Part shown: piece after piece, positions 32,787 to 41,598 of the stretch
How positions within the stretch are numbered: position 1 is the stretch's first letter
Layout: each line of letters starts with the position of its first letter
NCBI RefSeq assembly: GCF_014196305.1
Contig: NZ_JACIDJ010000006.1
Span: 1 to 64,000, forward strand
Origin: Roseococcus suduntuyensis
GTDB lineage: Bacteria; Pseudomonadota; Alphaproteobacteria; Acetobacterales; Acetobacteraceae
DNA length: 64,000 nucleotides
Direction of reading: 5' to 3'
Program-made: the position numbers and the translations under genes
Notes under the pieces: generated by a model
Seen by the model: only the letters and a program-made list of their open reading frames with translations
Database searches by the model: none
Told to the model about the DNA's origin: nothing

Positions 32787-34103
32787 ATGAACGCCCTCGC
32801 TCGCCCCATGCGCCTTGGCCTCTTCCTCCAGGGCGCGGGTCACCACGTCGCCGGATGGCGTCACCCCGAGGCGGAGTTCGGCGGCGAAAACCTGGGCCTG
32901 ATCCAGCGCATCGCCGCCACGGCCGAGGCGGGGCATTTTGACCTGCTCTTCCTTGCCGATGGGTTGACCACCAGCGCCGATGCCCACCCCTCCTTCGTCG
33001 CGCGGCTGGAGCCGGTGGCGCTGCTTTCGGCCCTGGCCATGTCCACGCGGCACATCGGCCTGGCCGCCACCATGTCCACCACCTACACCGAGCCCTTCCA
33101 CCTCGCCCGCGCCTTCGCGAGCCTGGACCACATCAGCGGCGGGCGGGCGGCGTGGAATGCCGTCACCACCTCCTATGCGCGGTCCTCGGCCAATTTCATG
33201 CGGGGGCAGCACCCCTCCCATGACGACCGCTACGCCATCGCCGAGGAGTTCATCGATGTCGTGCGCGGGCTGTGGGACAGCTTCGCCGACGATGCCTTCG
33301 TGAAGGACAAGGCGCGCGGCGTCTATGTGGAGCCGGGGCGCGTCCACACGCTGAGCCACCAGGGCCGGTTCTTCACGGTGGGCGGGCCGCTCAACGTCTC
33401 GCGACCGCCGCAGGGGCATCCGGTCATCATCCAGTCGGGTTCCTCCGGGCCGGGACAGCGGCTGGCGGCGCGGGTGGGGGAGATCATCTTCACCGCCCAG
33501 CAGACCCAGGCCGAGGGCCAGGCCTTCCGCGAAGGGCTCCACGCCCAGGTGCGCGAGGCCGGCCGTGACCCCGGCCATGTGATGGTCCTGCCGGGCGTCT
33601 GCCCCGTGATCGGCGGCACCGAGGCCGAGGCGAAGGCGCTCTACGCCCAGCTTCAGGGCGGCATTGATCCCGCCGCCGCCATCCTGCTGCTGAATGACCG
33701 GCTGGGGCATGATGTGTCCGGCTACGACCTGGACGGGCCGCTGCCCGACCTGCCGCAATCCGACCAGTTGCAGAGCCGGGCGCGGCTGCTGACGGACCTC
33801 GCCCGGCGCGAGAACCTGACCCTGCGGGAACTCTACTACCTGGTGGCCGGGGCGCGCGGGCACCGCATCGTCTGGGGCACGCCCGAGCAGGTGGCGGATG
33901 CGCTGGAGGAATGGTTCCGCGGTGGCGCGGCCGATGGCTTCAACATCATGCCCCCCTTCTTCCCCACCCAGTTCGAGCGCTTCGTCGAGGATGTGGTCCC
34001 CATCCTGCGCCGGCGCGGCCTGGTGCGGGGCGAATACACGGGGGCCACGCTGCGCGACAATCTGGGCCTGCCGCGCCCACCCAACCGCTTCTTCCCTGGC
34101 TGA
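32787..34103 (+). CDS. LLM-class flavin-dependent monooxygenase (NtaA/SnaA/DszA type)
   Basis: A 438-residue bacterial luciferase-like monooxygenase that uses reduced FMN from a separate reductase. NtaA/DszA-type features are DLLFLADGLTT, STTYTEPFHLARAFASLDHISGGRAAWNAVTT (quoted in part), and the RPPQGHPVIIQSGSSGPGQRLAAR segment near residue 215. The substrate is unknown; relatives attack chelators, dibenzothiophene sulfone and long alkanes. A stable hairpin follows the gene and a Bug receptor gene begins 79 bases later. Confidence 0.9.
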   Translation: MNALARPMRLGLFLQGAGHHVAGWRHPEAEFGGENLGLIQRIAATAEAGHFDLLFLADGLTTSADAHPSFVARLEPVALLSALAMSTRHIGLAATMSTTYTEPFHLARAFASLDHISGGRAAWNAVTTSYARSSANFMRGQHPSHDDRYAIAEEFIDVVRGLWDSFADDAFVKDKARGVYVEPGRVHTLSHQGRFFTVGGPLNVSRPPQGHPVIIQSGSSGPGQRLAARVGEIIFTAQQTQAEGQAFREGLHAQVREAGRDPGHVMVLPGVCPVIGGTEAEAKALYAQLQGGIDPAAAILLLNDRLGHDVSGYDLDGPLPDLPQSDQLQSRARLLTDLARRENLTLRELYYLVAGARGHRIVWGTPEQVADALEEWFRGGAADGFNIMPPFFPTQFERFVEDVVPILRRRGLVRGEYTGATLRDNLGLPRPPNRFFPG

Positions 34104-34105
34104 GG

Positions 34106-34132
34106 CGCCCGCAAGCCGTTCCCTTGCGGGCG
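34106..34132 (+). terminator. Perfect 10-bp hairpin after the monooxygenase gene
   Basis: CGCCCGCAAG (34106-34115) pairs with CTTGCGGGCG (34123-34132) around a 7-base loop, starting 3 bases after the stop codon. There is no T-run, so termination strength is uncertain. Confidence 0.55.
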
Positions 34133-34182
34133 ATCGTCGTCCTAACCTCCTCCCCAACAACAAGCAGGAGGAGAACACCAGG

Positions 34183-35169
34183 ATGGCGATCCACACATCG
34201 CGCCGCGCGGCGCTGGGCCTGATGGGGGCTGCGCTGCCCGTCGCCGCGTCCCGCGCGCAATCCGCCTTCCCCGAACGGCCGATCACGGTGATCGTGCCCT
34301 TCGCCCCCGGCGGTTCGCCCGACATCGCGGCCCGCCTCATGGCGCCGCGCATGGCCGAACTGCTGGGCCGCCCGGTGAATGTGGACAACCGCCCCGGCGC
34401 CGGGTCCACCATCGGATCGCGCGCCGTGATGCAGGCGCAGCCCGATGGCCACACCATCATGATGGCGCCCATCTCCTTCCTGACGGCACCGCTGACCATG
34501 GACCCGCCGCCCTTCGACACGTCGGCGAGCTTCCGCGTGATCAGCCACATCGCGACCGTGCCCTATATCCTGGTGGTGCGGAACGACTTCCCGGCGCGGG
34601 ACATGGCCGAGTTCCATCATTACGTGGCGGCCAACCCAGGGCGTCTCAACTATGGTTCGTCCGGCAATGGCACGCCGCTGCACCTGGGCGGCGAGATGTA
34701 CCGGATGATGACGGGTGCCGACATCGTGCATGTCGCCTATCGCGGATCGGGCCCGGCCATCGCGGCGCTGATGGGCGGGCAGGTGCAGATGGTCTTCGCC
34801 GACCTGCCGGGGGCCGGCGCGCAGATGCGGGCGGGCACCATCCGGCCCCTGGCCTCGCTGGTGCAGTCGCGCATCCCGGGATACCCGGACGTGCCCACCA
34901 TGGCCGAGAGCGACCAGCGCCTCGCGGAATACGAGGTCTACACCTGGGTCATGCTGGTGGCGCCCAAGGCCACGCCCGACGCGGTGGTGAACCGGCTGAA
35001 CGAGGTGGCGCTGGCCGCCGCCCGCGCGCCCGAGATCGCGCCGCGCCTGGCGGAGCTCGGCTTCGCGCCGATCCATTCCAACCCCGCGGATGGCGACGCC
35101 TTCCTGGCGCGGGAGCAGGCCAAATGGGGCGCCCTGATCCGCAGCGCCGGCATCCGCTCCACCTTCTGA
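34183..35169 (+). CDS. Bug-family tripartite tricarboxylate transporter substrate-binding protein
   Basis: A 328-residue periplasmic receptor. The signal region HTSRRAALGLMGAALPVAASRA is twin-arginine-like, with cleavage before QSAFPERP. Family segments are FPERPITVIVPFAPGGSPDIA, VDNRPGAGSTIGS, AYRGSGPAIAALMGGQ and YPDVPTMAESD. The ATG at 34183 has an AGGAGGAG ribosome site. Its neighbour 5 bases downstream is a DUF427 gene and beyond that a tartrate-dehydrogenase-family gene, so its ligand might be a hydroxy dicarboxylate; this is inference. Confidence 0.9.
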   Translation: MAIHTSRRAALGLMGAALPVAASRAQSAFPERPITVIVPFAPGGSPDIAARLMAPRMAELLGRPVNVDNRPGAGSTIGSRAVMQAQPDGHTIMMAPISFLTAPLTMDPPPFDTSASFRVISHIATVPYILVVRNDFPARDMAEFHHYVAANPGRLNYGSSGNGTPLHLGGEMYRMMTGADIVHVAYRGSGPAIAALMGGQVQMVFADLPGAGAQMRAGTIRPLASLVQSRIPGYPDVPTMAESDQRLAEYEVYTWVMLVAPKATPDAVVNRLNEVALAAARAPEIAPRLAELGFAPIHSNPADGDAFLAREQAKWGALIRSAGIRSTF

Positions 35170-35174
35170 CGCCG

Positions 35175-35645
35175 ATGCCCGCCCGCGAACGCGCCCCCGA
35201 CTACCCCCGCCCACCCCGCCTGGAGCCCAGCACGCGCCGCGTGCGGGTGATCCTGGGCGGGGAGGTGATCGTGGACAGCCGGGAGTGCTGGCGCGTGCTG
35301 GAAACCTGGCACCCGCCTTCCTGGTATATCCCCGCTTCCGCCTTCGCCCCCGGTGCGCTGCGCCCCGCCCAGGGGTCGAGCTTCTGCGAATGGAAGGGCA
35401 GCGCGCGCTATCTGGACCTGCTGGGCGGCGGGCAGGTCGCGGCGCGCGCCGCCTGGTCCTACCCCGACCCCACGCCCGAATTCGCCCCCATCGCCGGGCA
35501 TGTCGCGCTCTATGCCGGCCGGGTGGACGCCTGCTTGGTGGACGAGGACCGCGTCGAGCCCCAGCCCGGCGGCTTCTACGGCGGCTGGATCACGCCCGAT
35601 GTGGAGGGCCCCTTCAAGGGCGCGCCCGGCACCCGGGGCTGGTAG
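35175..35645 (+). CDS. DUF427 domain-containing protein
   Basis: A 156-residue protein with the DUF427 pattern: RRVRVILGGEVIVDSRECWRVLE (quoted in part), PSWYIPASAF, SFCEWKGSARYLDL and the terminal ALYAGRVDACLVDEDRVEPQPGGFYGGWI region. The biochemical role of DUF427 is unknown. It begins 5 bases after the Bug stop, so the two are in one transcript. The TAG stop is followed by a short spacer and the ribosome site of the next gene. Confidence 0.85.
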   Translation: MPARERAPDYPRPPRLEPSTRRVRVILGGEVIVDSRECWRVLETWHPPSWYIPASAFAPGALRPAQGSSFCEWKGSARYLDLLGGGQVAARAAWSYPDPTPEFAPIAGHVALYAGRVDACLVDEDRVEPQPGGFYGGWITPDVEGPFKGAPGTRGW

Positions 35646-35696
35646 GGCCACGCCCGCCATGGCAATGCGGCGGGGAAGGCAAGGAGGCACCCCCCA

Positions 35697-36776
35697 ATGC
35701 GGACCCACAAGATCGCGGCCATTCCGGGCGATGGCATCGGCCAGGAAGTCATCCCCGCCGGCCTCGCCGTGCTGCGGGCACTGACCGAGCGCGCCGGCGA
35801 TTTTCGCCTGGACGTGACCGAGTTTCCCTGGGGCAGCGACTACTACCGCGCCAACGGGCGCATGATGCCCGAGGACGGGCTGGACCAGCTCAAGCGCTTC
35901 GACGCCATCTATTTCGGCGCGGTGGGTGACCCGCATCTGCCCGATGACCTGACGCTGTGGGGCCTGCGCCTGGCCATCTGCCAGGGCTTCGACCAGTTCG
36001 CGAACATCCGCCCCACCCGCGTGCTGCCCGGCCTCGAAAGCCCGCTGCGCGGCCTGGCGCCCGGCGCCATTGACTGGGTGATCGTGCGCGAGAACAGCGA
36101 GGGCGAATATGCCGGCCATGGCGGCCGCGCCCATCGCGGCCATGCCATCGAGGTGGCGACCGAGACCTCCATCTTCACCCGTGCCGGCGTGGAACGCATC
36201 ATGCGCGCCGCCTTCGCCATCGCGGCCTCGCGCCCGCGCAAGCTGCTGACGGTGGTGACCAAGTCCAACGCGCAGCGCCACGGCATGGTGTTCTGGGACG
36301 AGGTGGCGGCCAAGGTGGCCGAGGACTTCCCCGAGGTCCGCTGGGAGAAGGAGCTGGTGGACGCCATGGCGGCCCGCATGGTCCGCAAGCCCGCCGGCAT
36401 TGATACCGTCGTCGCCACCAACCTGCACGCCGACATCCTGAGCGACCTGGCGGGCGCGCTGGCCGGTTCGCTGGGTGTCGCGCCCACCGCCAACCTGGAC
36501 CCGACGCGGCAATACCCCTCGATGTTCGAGCCCATCCATGGCTCGGCCTTCGACATCATGGGGCAGGGGGTGGCCAACCCCATCGCCACCTTCTGGACCG
36601 CCTGCATGATGCTGGAACACCTGGGCGAGGGCGCCGGCGCACGCCGCCTGATGCGCGCCATCGAGGCGGCGACGGCCCAGGGCGTGCTGACGGCGGATCT
36701 GGGCGGCACGGCGCGGATGGATGACGTGACCGAGGCCGTCATCGCCGCCATCCGGGGCGACAACGCGCCGGATTGA
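35697..36776 (+). CDS. Tartrate dehydrogenase / isopropylmalate dehydrogenase family enzyme
   Basis: A 359-residue NAD-dependent beta-decarboxylating dehydrogenase. It has the family N-terminus (KIAAIPGDGIGQEVIPAG), the RENSEGEYAGHGGR segment used by tartrate and D-malate dehydrogenases (LeuB has a different pattern), VTKSNAQRHGMVFWDEV with the catalytic Lys, and the metal-binding aspartates in LHADILSDLAG. TtuC-type enzymes act on tartrate, D-malate and related acids. An AAGGAGG site lies about 10 bases upstream. It may link to the glycerate kinase and pyruvate kinase 3-5 kb away, since tartrate is broken down through glycerate. Confidence 0.88.
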   Translation: MRTHKIAAIPGDGIGQEVIPAGLAVLRALTERAGDFRLDVTEFPWGSDYYRANGRMMPEDGLDQLKRFDAIYFGAVGDPHLPDDLTLWGLRLAICQGFDQFANIRPTRVLPGLESPLRGLAPGAIDWVIVRENSEGEYAGHGGRAHRGHAIEVATETSIFTRAGVERIMRAAFAIAASRPRKLLTVVTKSNAQRHGMVFWDEVAAKVAEDFPEVRWEKELVDAMAARMVRKPAGIDTVVATNLHADILSDLAGALAGSLGVAPTANLDPTRQYPSMFEPIHGSAFDIMGQGVANPIATFWTACMMLEHLGEGAGARRLMRAIEAATAQGVLTADLGGTARMDDVTEAVIAAIRGDNAPD

Positions 36777-36829
36777 AGCGGCGTGCATCAGGGCGCATCT
36801 GAGGGGCGAGAGCAGAGGAGAGATACGCC

Positions 36830-37180
36830 ATGCCCGCCCCCCAGCCCGAAGCCGACCTGGCCCTTGGCGCCGCCACCAGCCTGGACGCCGCGACCCGCGA
36901 CAAGATCGAGGCCGCGGCCTTCCGCAAGCTGGTGGCCCACCTGCGCGACCGGACCGATGTGCAGAACATCGACATGATGAACCTGACCGGCTTCTGCCGG
37001 AACTGCCTCAGCCGCTGGTACCAGGAAGCGGCGGGCGAGGCCGGGCTGCCCTTGGAAACCCCCGCCGCGCGCGAGATCGTCTACGGCATGGACTACAAGG
37101 CCTGGCAGGCGGCGAACCAGAAGGAAGCGAGCCCCACCCAGCAGGCAGCCTTCAAGGACGCCATGGCCAAGCACGGCTGA
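36830..37180 (+). CDS. DUF1244 domain-containing protein
   Basis: A 116-residue protein matching DUF1244: AAFRKLVAHLRDRTDVQNIDMMNLTGFCRNCLSRWYQEA (quoted in part) and REIVYGMDYKAWQA. The CRNC pair of cysteines may bind metal. The function is unknown. The start has GAGGAG 8 bases upstream. It lies between the tartrate-dehydrogenase-family gene and gapR, with a strong hairpin after it. Confidence 0.92.
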   Translation: MPAPQPEADLALGAATSLDAATRDKIEAAAFRKLVAHLRDRTDVQNIDMMNLTGFCRNCLSRWYQEAAGEAGLPLETPAAREIVYGMDYKAWQAANQKEASPTQQAAFKDAMAKHG

Positions 37181-37192
37181 CGGCTTCCGCGA

Positions 37193-37222
37193 GGGGGGTT
37201 TTGGGGCTAGACCCAGCCCCCC
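37193..37222 (+). terminator. Hairpin between the DUF1244 and gapR genes
   Basis: GGGGGG (37193-37198) pairs with CCCCCC (37217-37222), and inside it TGGG (37202-37205) with CCCA (37212-37215). It could stop or attenuate transcription before gapR. Confidence 0.5.
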
Positions 37223-37244
37223 TGAACGGCCCAAGGAGGCGCCC

Positions 37245-37544
37245 ATGTCCGACACGCCCGACACCGCCGCCGAGAGCCGCGCCCGCCAGGCCAAGGCCGC
37301 CGAATCCGAGGTGGGTGGCATCGCGCCCGAGCGGCTGCGCTCGATCATCGACCGCATCGAGCGGCTGGAGGAGGAGCGCAAGGCGCTCGCCTCCGACATC
37401 AAGGACATCTACGCCGAGGCGAAGTCGGCGGGCTTCGAGCCCAAGGTGATCCGCCAGCTCATCATGCTGCGCCGCAAGGAGCCGGCCGAGGTGGAGGAGC
37501 AGGAAACCCTGCTCGACCTCTACAAGCGCGCGCTGGGAATGTAG
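37245..37544 (+). CDS. gapR: GapR family (DUF2312) nucleoid-associated protein
   Basis: A 99-residue protein clearly homologous to Caulobacter GapR, which encircles overtwisted DNA ahead of replication and transcription machinery and stimulates topoisomerases. The conserved stretch is RLRSIIDRIERLEEERKALASDIKDIYAEAKSAGFEPKVIRQLI (residues 31-74, quoted here only as a landmark in parts: RLRSIIDRIERLEEE, IKDIYAEAKSAGF) and the ending LLDLYKRALGM. The first 25 residues are a variable Ala-rich tail. The AAGGAGG ribosome site is strong. The gene is convergent with the response regulator gene, 7 bases between stops. Confidence 0.94.
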   Translation: MSDTPDTAAESRARQAKAAESEVGGIAPERLRSIIDRIERLEEERKALASDIKDIYAEAKSAGFEPKVIRQLIMLRRKEPAEVEEQETLLDLYKRALGM

Positions 37545-37551
37545 CGCGCGG

Positions 37552-38046
37552 TCAGCCGCGCTCCTGCCGGTAGCGCTGCAGGGCGCGGCCGAGGGCGTTG
37601 GTGACCTCGGCGCGCGTATAGGGCTTGGACAGCCAGCCGAGCGGCGCCGCGGCCACCTCCGCCCGGTGGCGGGTGGTCGGGTCAGAGTGGGCCGTGGCGA
37701 AGACGCAGGGAATGCCGAAGCGCTCCCGGATTTCCGCCGCGGCATCAATGCCGTCCCGCCGGCCCACCAGGCGGATGTCCATCAGCACGATGTCCGGCGA
37801 TTGCGATTCGGCCAGGTTCACCGCCGCATCGGCCGTGGCGGCGATGCCGATGACCGTGAAGCCGGCGGCCGTCAGGCTGTCCTCGGCGTCCATGGCGACG
37901 AAAAACTCATCCTCGACGATCAGCACGCGCCCGCGTGGCGGCTCGACGCCGCCCTGGGTGTCATCTGCCGCGCGCGCCACCCGGCCGGAAAGCTTGCCCT
38001 CGCCCTGCATCAGGACGGTTTCGCCGCGATCCTTCACCTGCGACAT
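37552..38046 (-). CDS. Single-domain response regulator
   Basis: A 164-residue protein with a receiver domain at residues 38-160 and an uncharacterised 37-residue N-terminal tail, without an output domain. The phosphoacceptor is Asp90 in VLMDIRL; acidic residues Glu45-Asp46 and the switch lysine Lys141 (LSKPYT) are present. It is the third gene of a set with a HisKA_2 kinase and a methanogen-output-domain protein. The kinase stop lies 16 bases upstream of its ATG, and an AAAGGAG ribosome site is inside the gap. It probably passes the signal by binding another protein. Confidence 0.92.
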   Translation of the reverse strand: MSQVKDRGETVLMQGEGKLSGRVARAADDTQGGVEPPRGRVLIVEDEFFVAMDAEDSLTAAGFTVIGIAATADAAVNLAESQSPDIVLMDIRLVGRRDGIDAAAEIRERFGIPCVFATAHSDPTTRHRAEVAAAPLGWLSKPYTRAEVTNALGRALQRYRQERG

Positions 38047-38062
38047 GTCAGTCGCACTCCTT

Positions 38063-39136
38063 TCATTCCTTCGGCGGGTCAACCGATGCCGGAAAACGCA
38101 GCACCGCGCAGGTCCCTCCCGCCGCGCCCGGTGCCACCGACAGTTCACCATTTAACTGCCGTGCAAGTCCGAGCACCAGCTTCAACCCGGTTGCGCCCAC
38201 GCGGGTTGCGGCGTCGAGCGTGAAGCCGGGTCCATCATCCTCGACCCGCACCTCGACCAGCGCACCCTCAAAGCGTCGGAGGGAGACGCGAATGCTGCCT
38301 GGCTCCACCCCCTCCGGGCAGCCATGCTTCACGGCATTGACCAACAATTCGTGAAGAACGAGGCCGAGTGGCACGGCGGCATCGTTCGAGATCTCCAGCG
38401 GGTCCGCCGAGAGGCTGACGCTGTGGGGCACCCCCATGCTGGCCAGCACCGCGCCGGCCACCTGTTGCAGGAAGGTCTCGCCCGGGACGCCACGAAGATT
38501 GTCGCCCAGGTAGAGCATCTGGTGGACCGTGCCGACCGCCGCCAGGCGGCGCGAGGCTTCGGCCAGCACCGCCTGCGGGTCCGCCGCCCAGGCCGCGGCG
38601 CGACGGGTCATGGCCAGCATGCCCACCAGCATCTGGATGTTGTTCTTCACCCGGTGGTGCAGCTCGTTCAGCAGCACATCCCGGTCCTGCACCGCGGCCT
38701 CAAGGGCAAGCTGGGCGCGCCGCCGGCGGCTGATCTCCACGTTCAGTTCATCGAGCTTGCGGCCCAGCAGGGGGAAGCGGTCATCCTCGCGGTCCACCAG
38801 GCGCAGCAGAAGCTTGGCGCGGCTTTCGGCCCCCGCGGGGGCGAGGACGGCGCCGAATCCACGGAAACGGGTCAGCCGGCCGTCGGCGCCGCGCAGCTGC
38901 AACGCGCCCGGCAGGGCGGTGCGACTGCCCGAGCAGCGCCGCAGCCAGTGCCGCATCCGCTCGGCCGCCGCCGGGTCGGGGCCCAGGGCGGTGAGGTCCG
39001 CGCCCGCCTCCACGCCCGCGCCGAAGCGCGCCCGCGCCGCCCGGTTCGCGAAGCCGATCCGCGCATCGGTGCCCAGGACGAGCGCGGGTTCGGGTAGGGT
39101 CTGGAGCACCTGGGCCGCGCCTTCAGCCAACGTCAT
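38063..39136 (-). CDS. Sensor histidine kinase, HisKA_2/HWE type, soluble
   Basis: A 357-residue kinase with no transmembrane segment. A PAS-like region (about residues 10-115, [28 protein letters not shown] in part) precedes a short coil, then the HisKA_2 dimer helix with the phosphorylated His in [14 protein letters not shown] (His160-161). The ATPase domain has [11 protein letters not shown] and EDDGPGF. Its ATG lies 14 bases inside the end of the upstream methanogen-output-domain gene, so translation is coupled. The PAS-like domain or the partner protein probably senses an intracellular cue. Confidence 0.9.
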   Translation of the reverse strand: MTLAEGAAQVLQTLPEPALVLGTDARIGFANRAARARFGAGVEAGADLTALGPDPAAAERMRHWLRRCSGSRTALPGALQLRGADGRLTRFRGFGAVLAPAGAESRAKLLLRLVDREDDRFPLLGRKLDELNVEISRRRRAQLALEAAVQDRDVLLNELHHRVKNNIQMLVGMLAMTRRAAAWAADPQAVLAEASRRLAAVGTVHQMLYLGDNLRGVPGETFLQQVAGAVLASMGVPHSVSLSADPLEISNDAAVPLGLVLHELLVNAVKHGCPEGVEPGSIRVSLRRFEGALVEVRVEDDGPGFTLDAATRVGATGLKLVLGLARQLNGELSVAPGAAGGTCAVLRFPASVDPPKE

Positions 39137-39677
39137 CTCGACGAAAGTACTCCCGGGCCCCGGGCGTTGCAGCGTCGGCGGGGCGCAGCAGCACGACCAC
39201 CCGGCAGGCGGGGTCTCCGGCCGCGATCGTCCGCTCCAGCCGCACGGCCGCATAGCCCTGGCTCTCGGCCGCGATGGCGCCGAAGACGTTGGAGGTCATC
39301 ATGCAGAGCGAGGGCCGCCCCTGCACGAAATCGCCGAAAGGGCAGGTGGTGTTGCCGAAGACGATCTGGTTCTCATCCTCCTCGAGGATCGAGAAATCGC
39401 CATGGATTCGGCGCTTGAGGTCCACGAGCACCTCGCCGAGCTGCCGGCGATCGAGGCGCTCCACCACCAGGGCGCGACGATATTCATCGTTGATGTGCTC
39501 GCCCATGGCGGCGCCCACGAGGCTGATGTAGCCCGAGGCCTCCTCCAGCCCCACCACATCCTCGAGGGCGCCCGAAAGCTCCCGCAGCAGGCGGCGGAGG
39601 AAGACGTCCCGCTCCAGCGGCACCGAAATCCCGGCGACGTCCCCCGGTGGTGATACGGGGGAGTGATGATCGGACAT
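39123..39677 (-). CDS. Methanogen output domain 1-type protein, predicted sensor
   Basis: A 184-residue protein that I assign to the methanogen output domain 1 (MetOD1) group from [40 protein letters not shown] and the ending [18 protein letters not shown] (quoted in parts). Two conserved-looking cysteines, Cys112 (NTTCPFGD) and Cys125 (RPSLCMM), could bind a metal or react with an oxidant. A GGGGGA ribosome site precedes the ATG at 39677; a second ATG five codons upstream is possible. It is first in the operon with the kinase and regulator and is the likely sensory partner. The 242-base region upstream (to 39919) is less GC-rich and holds no gene. Confidence 0.75.
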   Translation of the reverse strand: MSDHHSPVSPPGDVAGISVPLERDVFLRRLLRELSGALEDVVGLEEASGYISLVGAAMGEHINDEYRRALVVERLDRRQLGEVLVDLKRRIHGDFSILEEDENQIVFGNTTCPFGDFVQGRPSLCMMTSNVFGAIAAESQGYAAVRLERTIAAGDPACRVVVLLRPADAATPGAREYFRRDDVG

Positions 39678-39919
39678 GTCCACATCCCCCATCGAGAGAA
39701 GCCAAAGGTGCGGGAATCGCACATTTACGTGCCGTGCCTCGGAACAGCGCGGTGTCCCTTGGAACAAATTAGTTTGCACGGACCAATTATGGCGGCCGAA
39801 GGCCATCCGGGTCAAGGAAGTAGCTGGAGGTTCCCACGCGGCAAACCTTAGAAGATTTCACCCTGGACTTTGCCGTTTGATTCTTAGGTGTTTCGCCGGG
39901 CGCGTTTGCGCCCCGCATG

Positions 39920-40465
39920 TCAGCGCGGCCCGCGCGTCCGGTTGAGCGCCAATTCCTCCGGCGTCAGCAGGAAGCCCACCATGATCCGGTGGTCCTGGAT
40001 GCGACGCTCGGCGCGCAAGGGGAAGACCAGCTCGACTCGGGGCGAGGTCACGGCCGCGACCGTCGTGTTGGGGGCGAAGGTCACGCGCTGGACGAAGGTC
40101 TGGCGGTTCAGGATGGTCTCCGTCCCGTCCTCGACGATGGCGATGAACCAGGGCAGGTCCACGCTGCGCTCCGTGCCCGCGGGGCCGCGTTCCACCTGGA
40201 AGCGGGCGGCGAGCGAGACGGAAACGCCCTCGCCGCGCCGCGCGCCGCGGCAGGCGCCGTCCAGCGCCTGGATGCGGGCATCGAGCAGCAGGGTCGAGAG
40301 GTCCGGCGGCGTGCCGGGGCGGTGGCGCGACAGATCGGCCACGTCCGAGGGCAGGCTCAGCGTCGGGCAGGCGATCAGCAGGTTGTCCACGCGGGATTGC
40401 GAGCACCCGGCCAGCCCCAGCGCGGCCAGAACAACCATCCCCAAACCCCAGAACTTGCCCCGCAT
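39920..40465 (-). CDS. Lipoprotein, unknown function
   Basis: A 181-residue lipoprotein. The signal ends in the lipobox LAGC (Cys21), followed by SQSRVDN. The mature part contains TLSLPSDVADLSRHRPG and a beta-rich domain with PWFIAIVEDGTETILNRQTFVQRVTF (quoted in part) and MVGFLLTPEELALNR. I do not recognise a family name. The ATG at 40465 has GGGGAG 6 bases upstream. It is divergent from ispH with 155 bases between starts. Confidence 0.8.
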   Translation of the reverse strand: MRGKFWGLGMVVLAALGLAGCSQSRVDNLLIACPTLSLPSDVADLSRHRPGTPPDLSTLLLDARIQALDGACRGARRGEGVSVSLAARFQVERGPAGTERSVDLPWFIAIVEDGTETILNRQTFVQRVTFAPNTTVAAVTSPRVELVFPLRAERRIQDHRIMVGFLLTPEELALNRTRGPR

Positions 40466-40620
40466 CGCCACTCCCCTCTGTTCCACGCGCAGCCCGGCGC
40501 CCCGCATGACTTGTCGCGGTGCCGGGGTTGCGCCATGTCTCCGGCGCCTCACGTCTGGCACCGATCGCGCCGAAGCGGTAGTCTCGGGTGCTCGAACACG
40601 CGCTGGGAATACAACCATCC

Positions 40621-41583
40621 ATGGACCAAAAGCCCACCCTGAAGGTTCTGCTCGCCGGTCCGCGCGGCTTTTGCGCCGGGGTGGACCGCGCCATCAAGAT
40701 CGTCGAGGAGGCGCTGAAACGCTACGGCGCGCCGGTCTATGTGCGGCACGAGATCGTTCATAACCGCTTCGTCGTGCAGTCGCTGGAGGCCCAGGGCGCC
40801 GTTTTCGTCGAGGAACTCGACGAAATCCCCAATGACGGCCAGCCCGTGGTCTTCAGCGCCCATGGCGTGCCCAAGGCCATCCCGGCCGAGGCCGAGCGCC
40901 GGCAGATGTTCTTCCTGGATGCCACCTGCCCGCTGGTCAGCAAGGTCCATCGCGAGGCGGAGCACCACTTCACCCGCAACCGCCACATCTTCCTGATCGG
41001 CCATGCGGGCCACCCGGAAGTGATCGGCACCATGGGCCAGCTTCCCCCCGGCGCCATCACCCTGGTCGAGGACGAGGCCCAGGCCCGCAGCGTGGAGCCG
41101 CCGCCGGGCCATGACCTGTCCTTCATCACGCAGACCACGCTCTCGGTGGATGACACGGCCGAGATCGTGGACATCCTGCGCGAACGCTTCCCGCAGATCT
41201 CCGCCCCCGCCAAGGAGGACATCTGCTACGCCACGACCAACCGCCAGGCCGCCGTGAAGGAGATCGCGCCGCGCGTGGAGATGATGATCGTGGTGGGCGC
41301 GCCCAATTCCTCCAACTCGCTGCGCCTGGTCGAGGTGGCCAGCCGTTCGGGCTGCAAGGCGGCCGTGATGGTGCAGCGCGGCCGGGAGTTGGATCTCGAC
41401 CAGGTGGCCAAGTATTCCAGCCTGGGCATCACCGCCGGCGCCAGCGCGCCCGAGCTGCTGGTGGAGGAGGTTCTGGCCAAGCTGCGTGAGCGCTACAGCC
41501 TCGACATCGAGGAGGTGGTGGTGGCCGAGGAGAAGATCATCTTCAAGCTGCCCTCCGCCCTCGCCACCGCGCCCGCCGCCTGA
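40621..41583 (+). CDS. ispH: 4-hydroxy-3-methylbut-2-enyl diphosphate reductase
   Basis: A 320-residue iron-sulfur enzyme that makes IPP and DMAPP in the last step of the MEP isoprenoid pathway. The three cluster cysteines are Cys18 (GFCAGV), Cys103 (ATCPLV) and Cys202 (DICYAT); the catalytic Glu is in the [10 protein letters not shown]/THxE-type region. The start at 40621 ([16 protein letters not shown]) is preferred over an in-frame ATG 11 codons upstream. It heads the conserved ispH-thrB-rnhA run. Confidence 0.96.
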   Translation: MDQKPTLKVLLAGPRGFCAGVDRAIKIVEEALKRYGAPVYVRHEIVHNRFVVQSLEAQGAVFVEELDEIPNDGQPVVFSAHGVPKAIPAEAERRQMFFLDATCPLVSKVHREAEHHFTRNRHIFLIGHAGHPEVIGTMGQLPPGAITLVEDEAQARSVEPPPGHDLSFITQTTLSVDDTAEIVDILRERFPQISAPAKEDICYATTNRQAAVKEIAPRVEMMIVVGAPNSSNSLRLVEVASRSGCKAAVMVQRGRELDLDQVAKYSSLGITAGASAPELLVEEVLAKLRERYSLDIEEVVVAEEKIIFKLPSALATAPAA

Positions 41584-41598
41584 TCCGCACCCTGTTCA

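Noticed and set aside
39678-39919. Small plus-strand frame and GGAACA direct repeats upstream of the MetOD1 gene
   Set aside because: The frame has no ribosome site or recognisable product, and two GGAACA hexamers are too short to call an operator.
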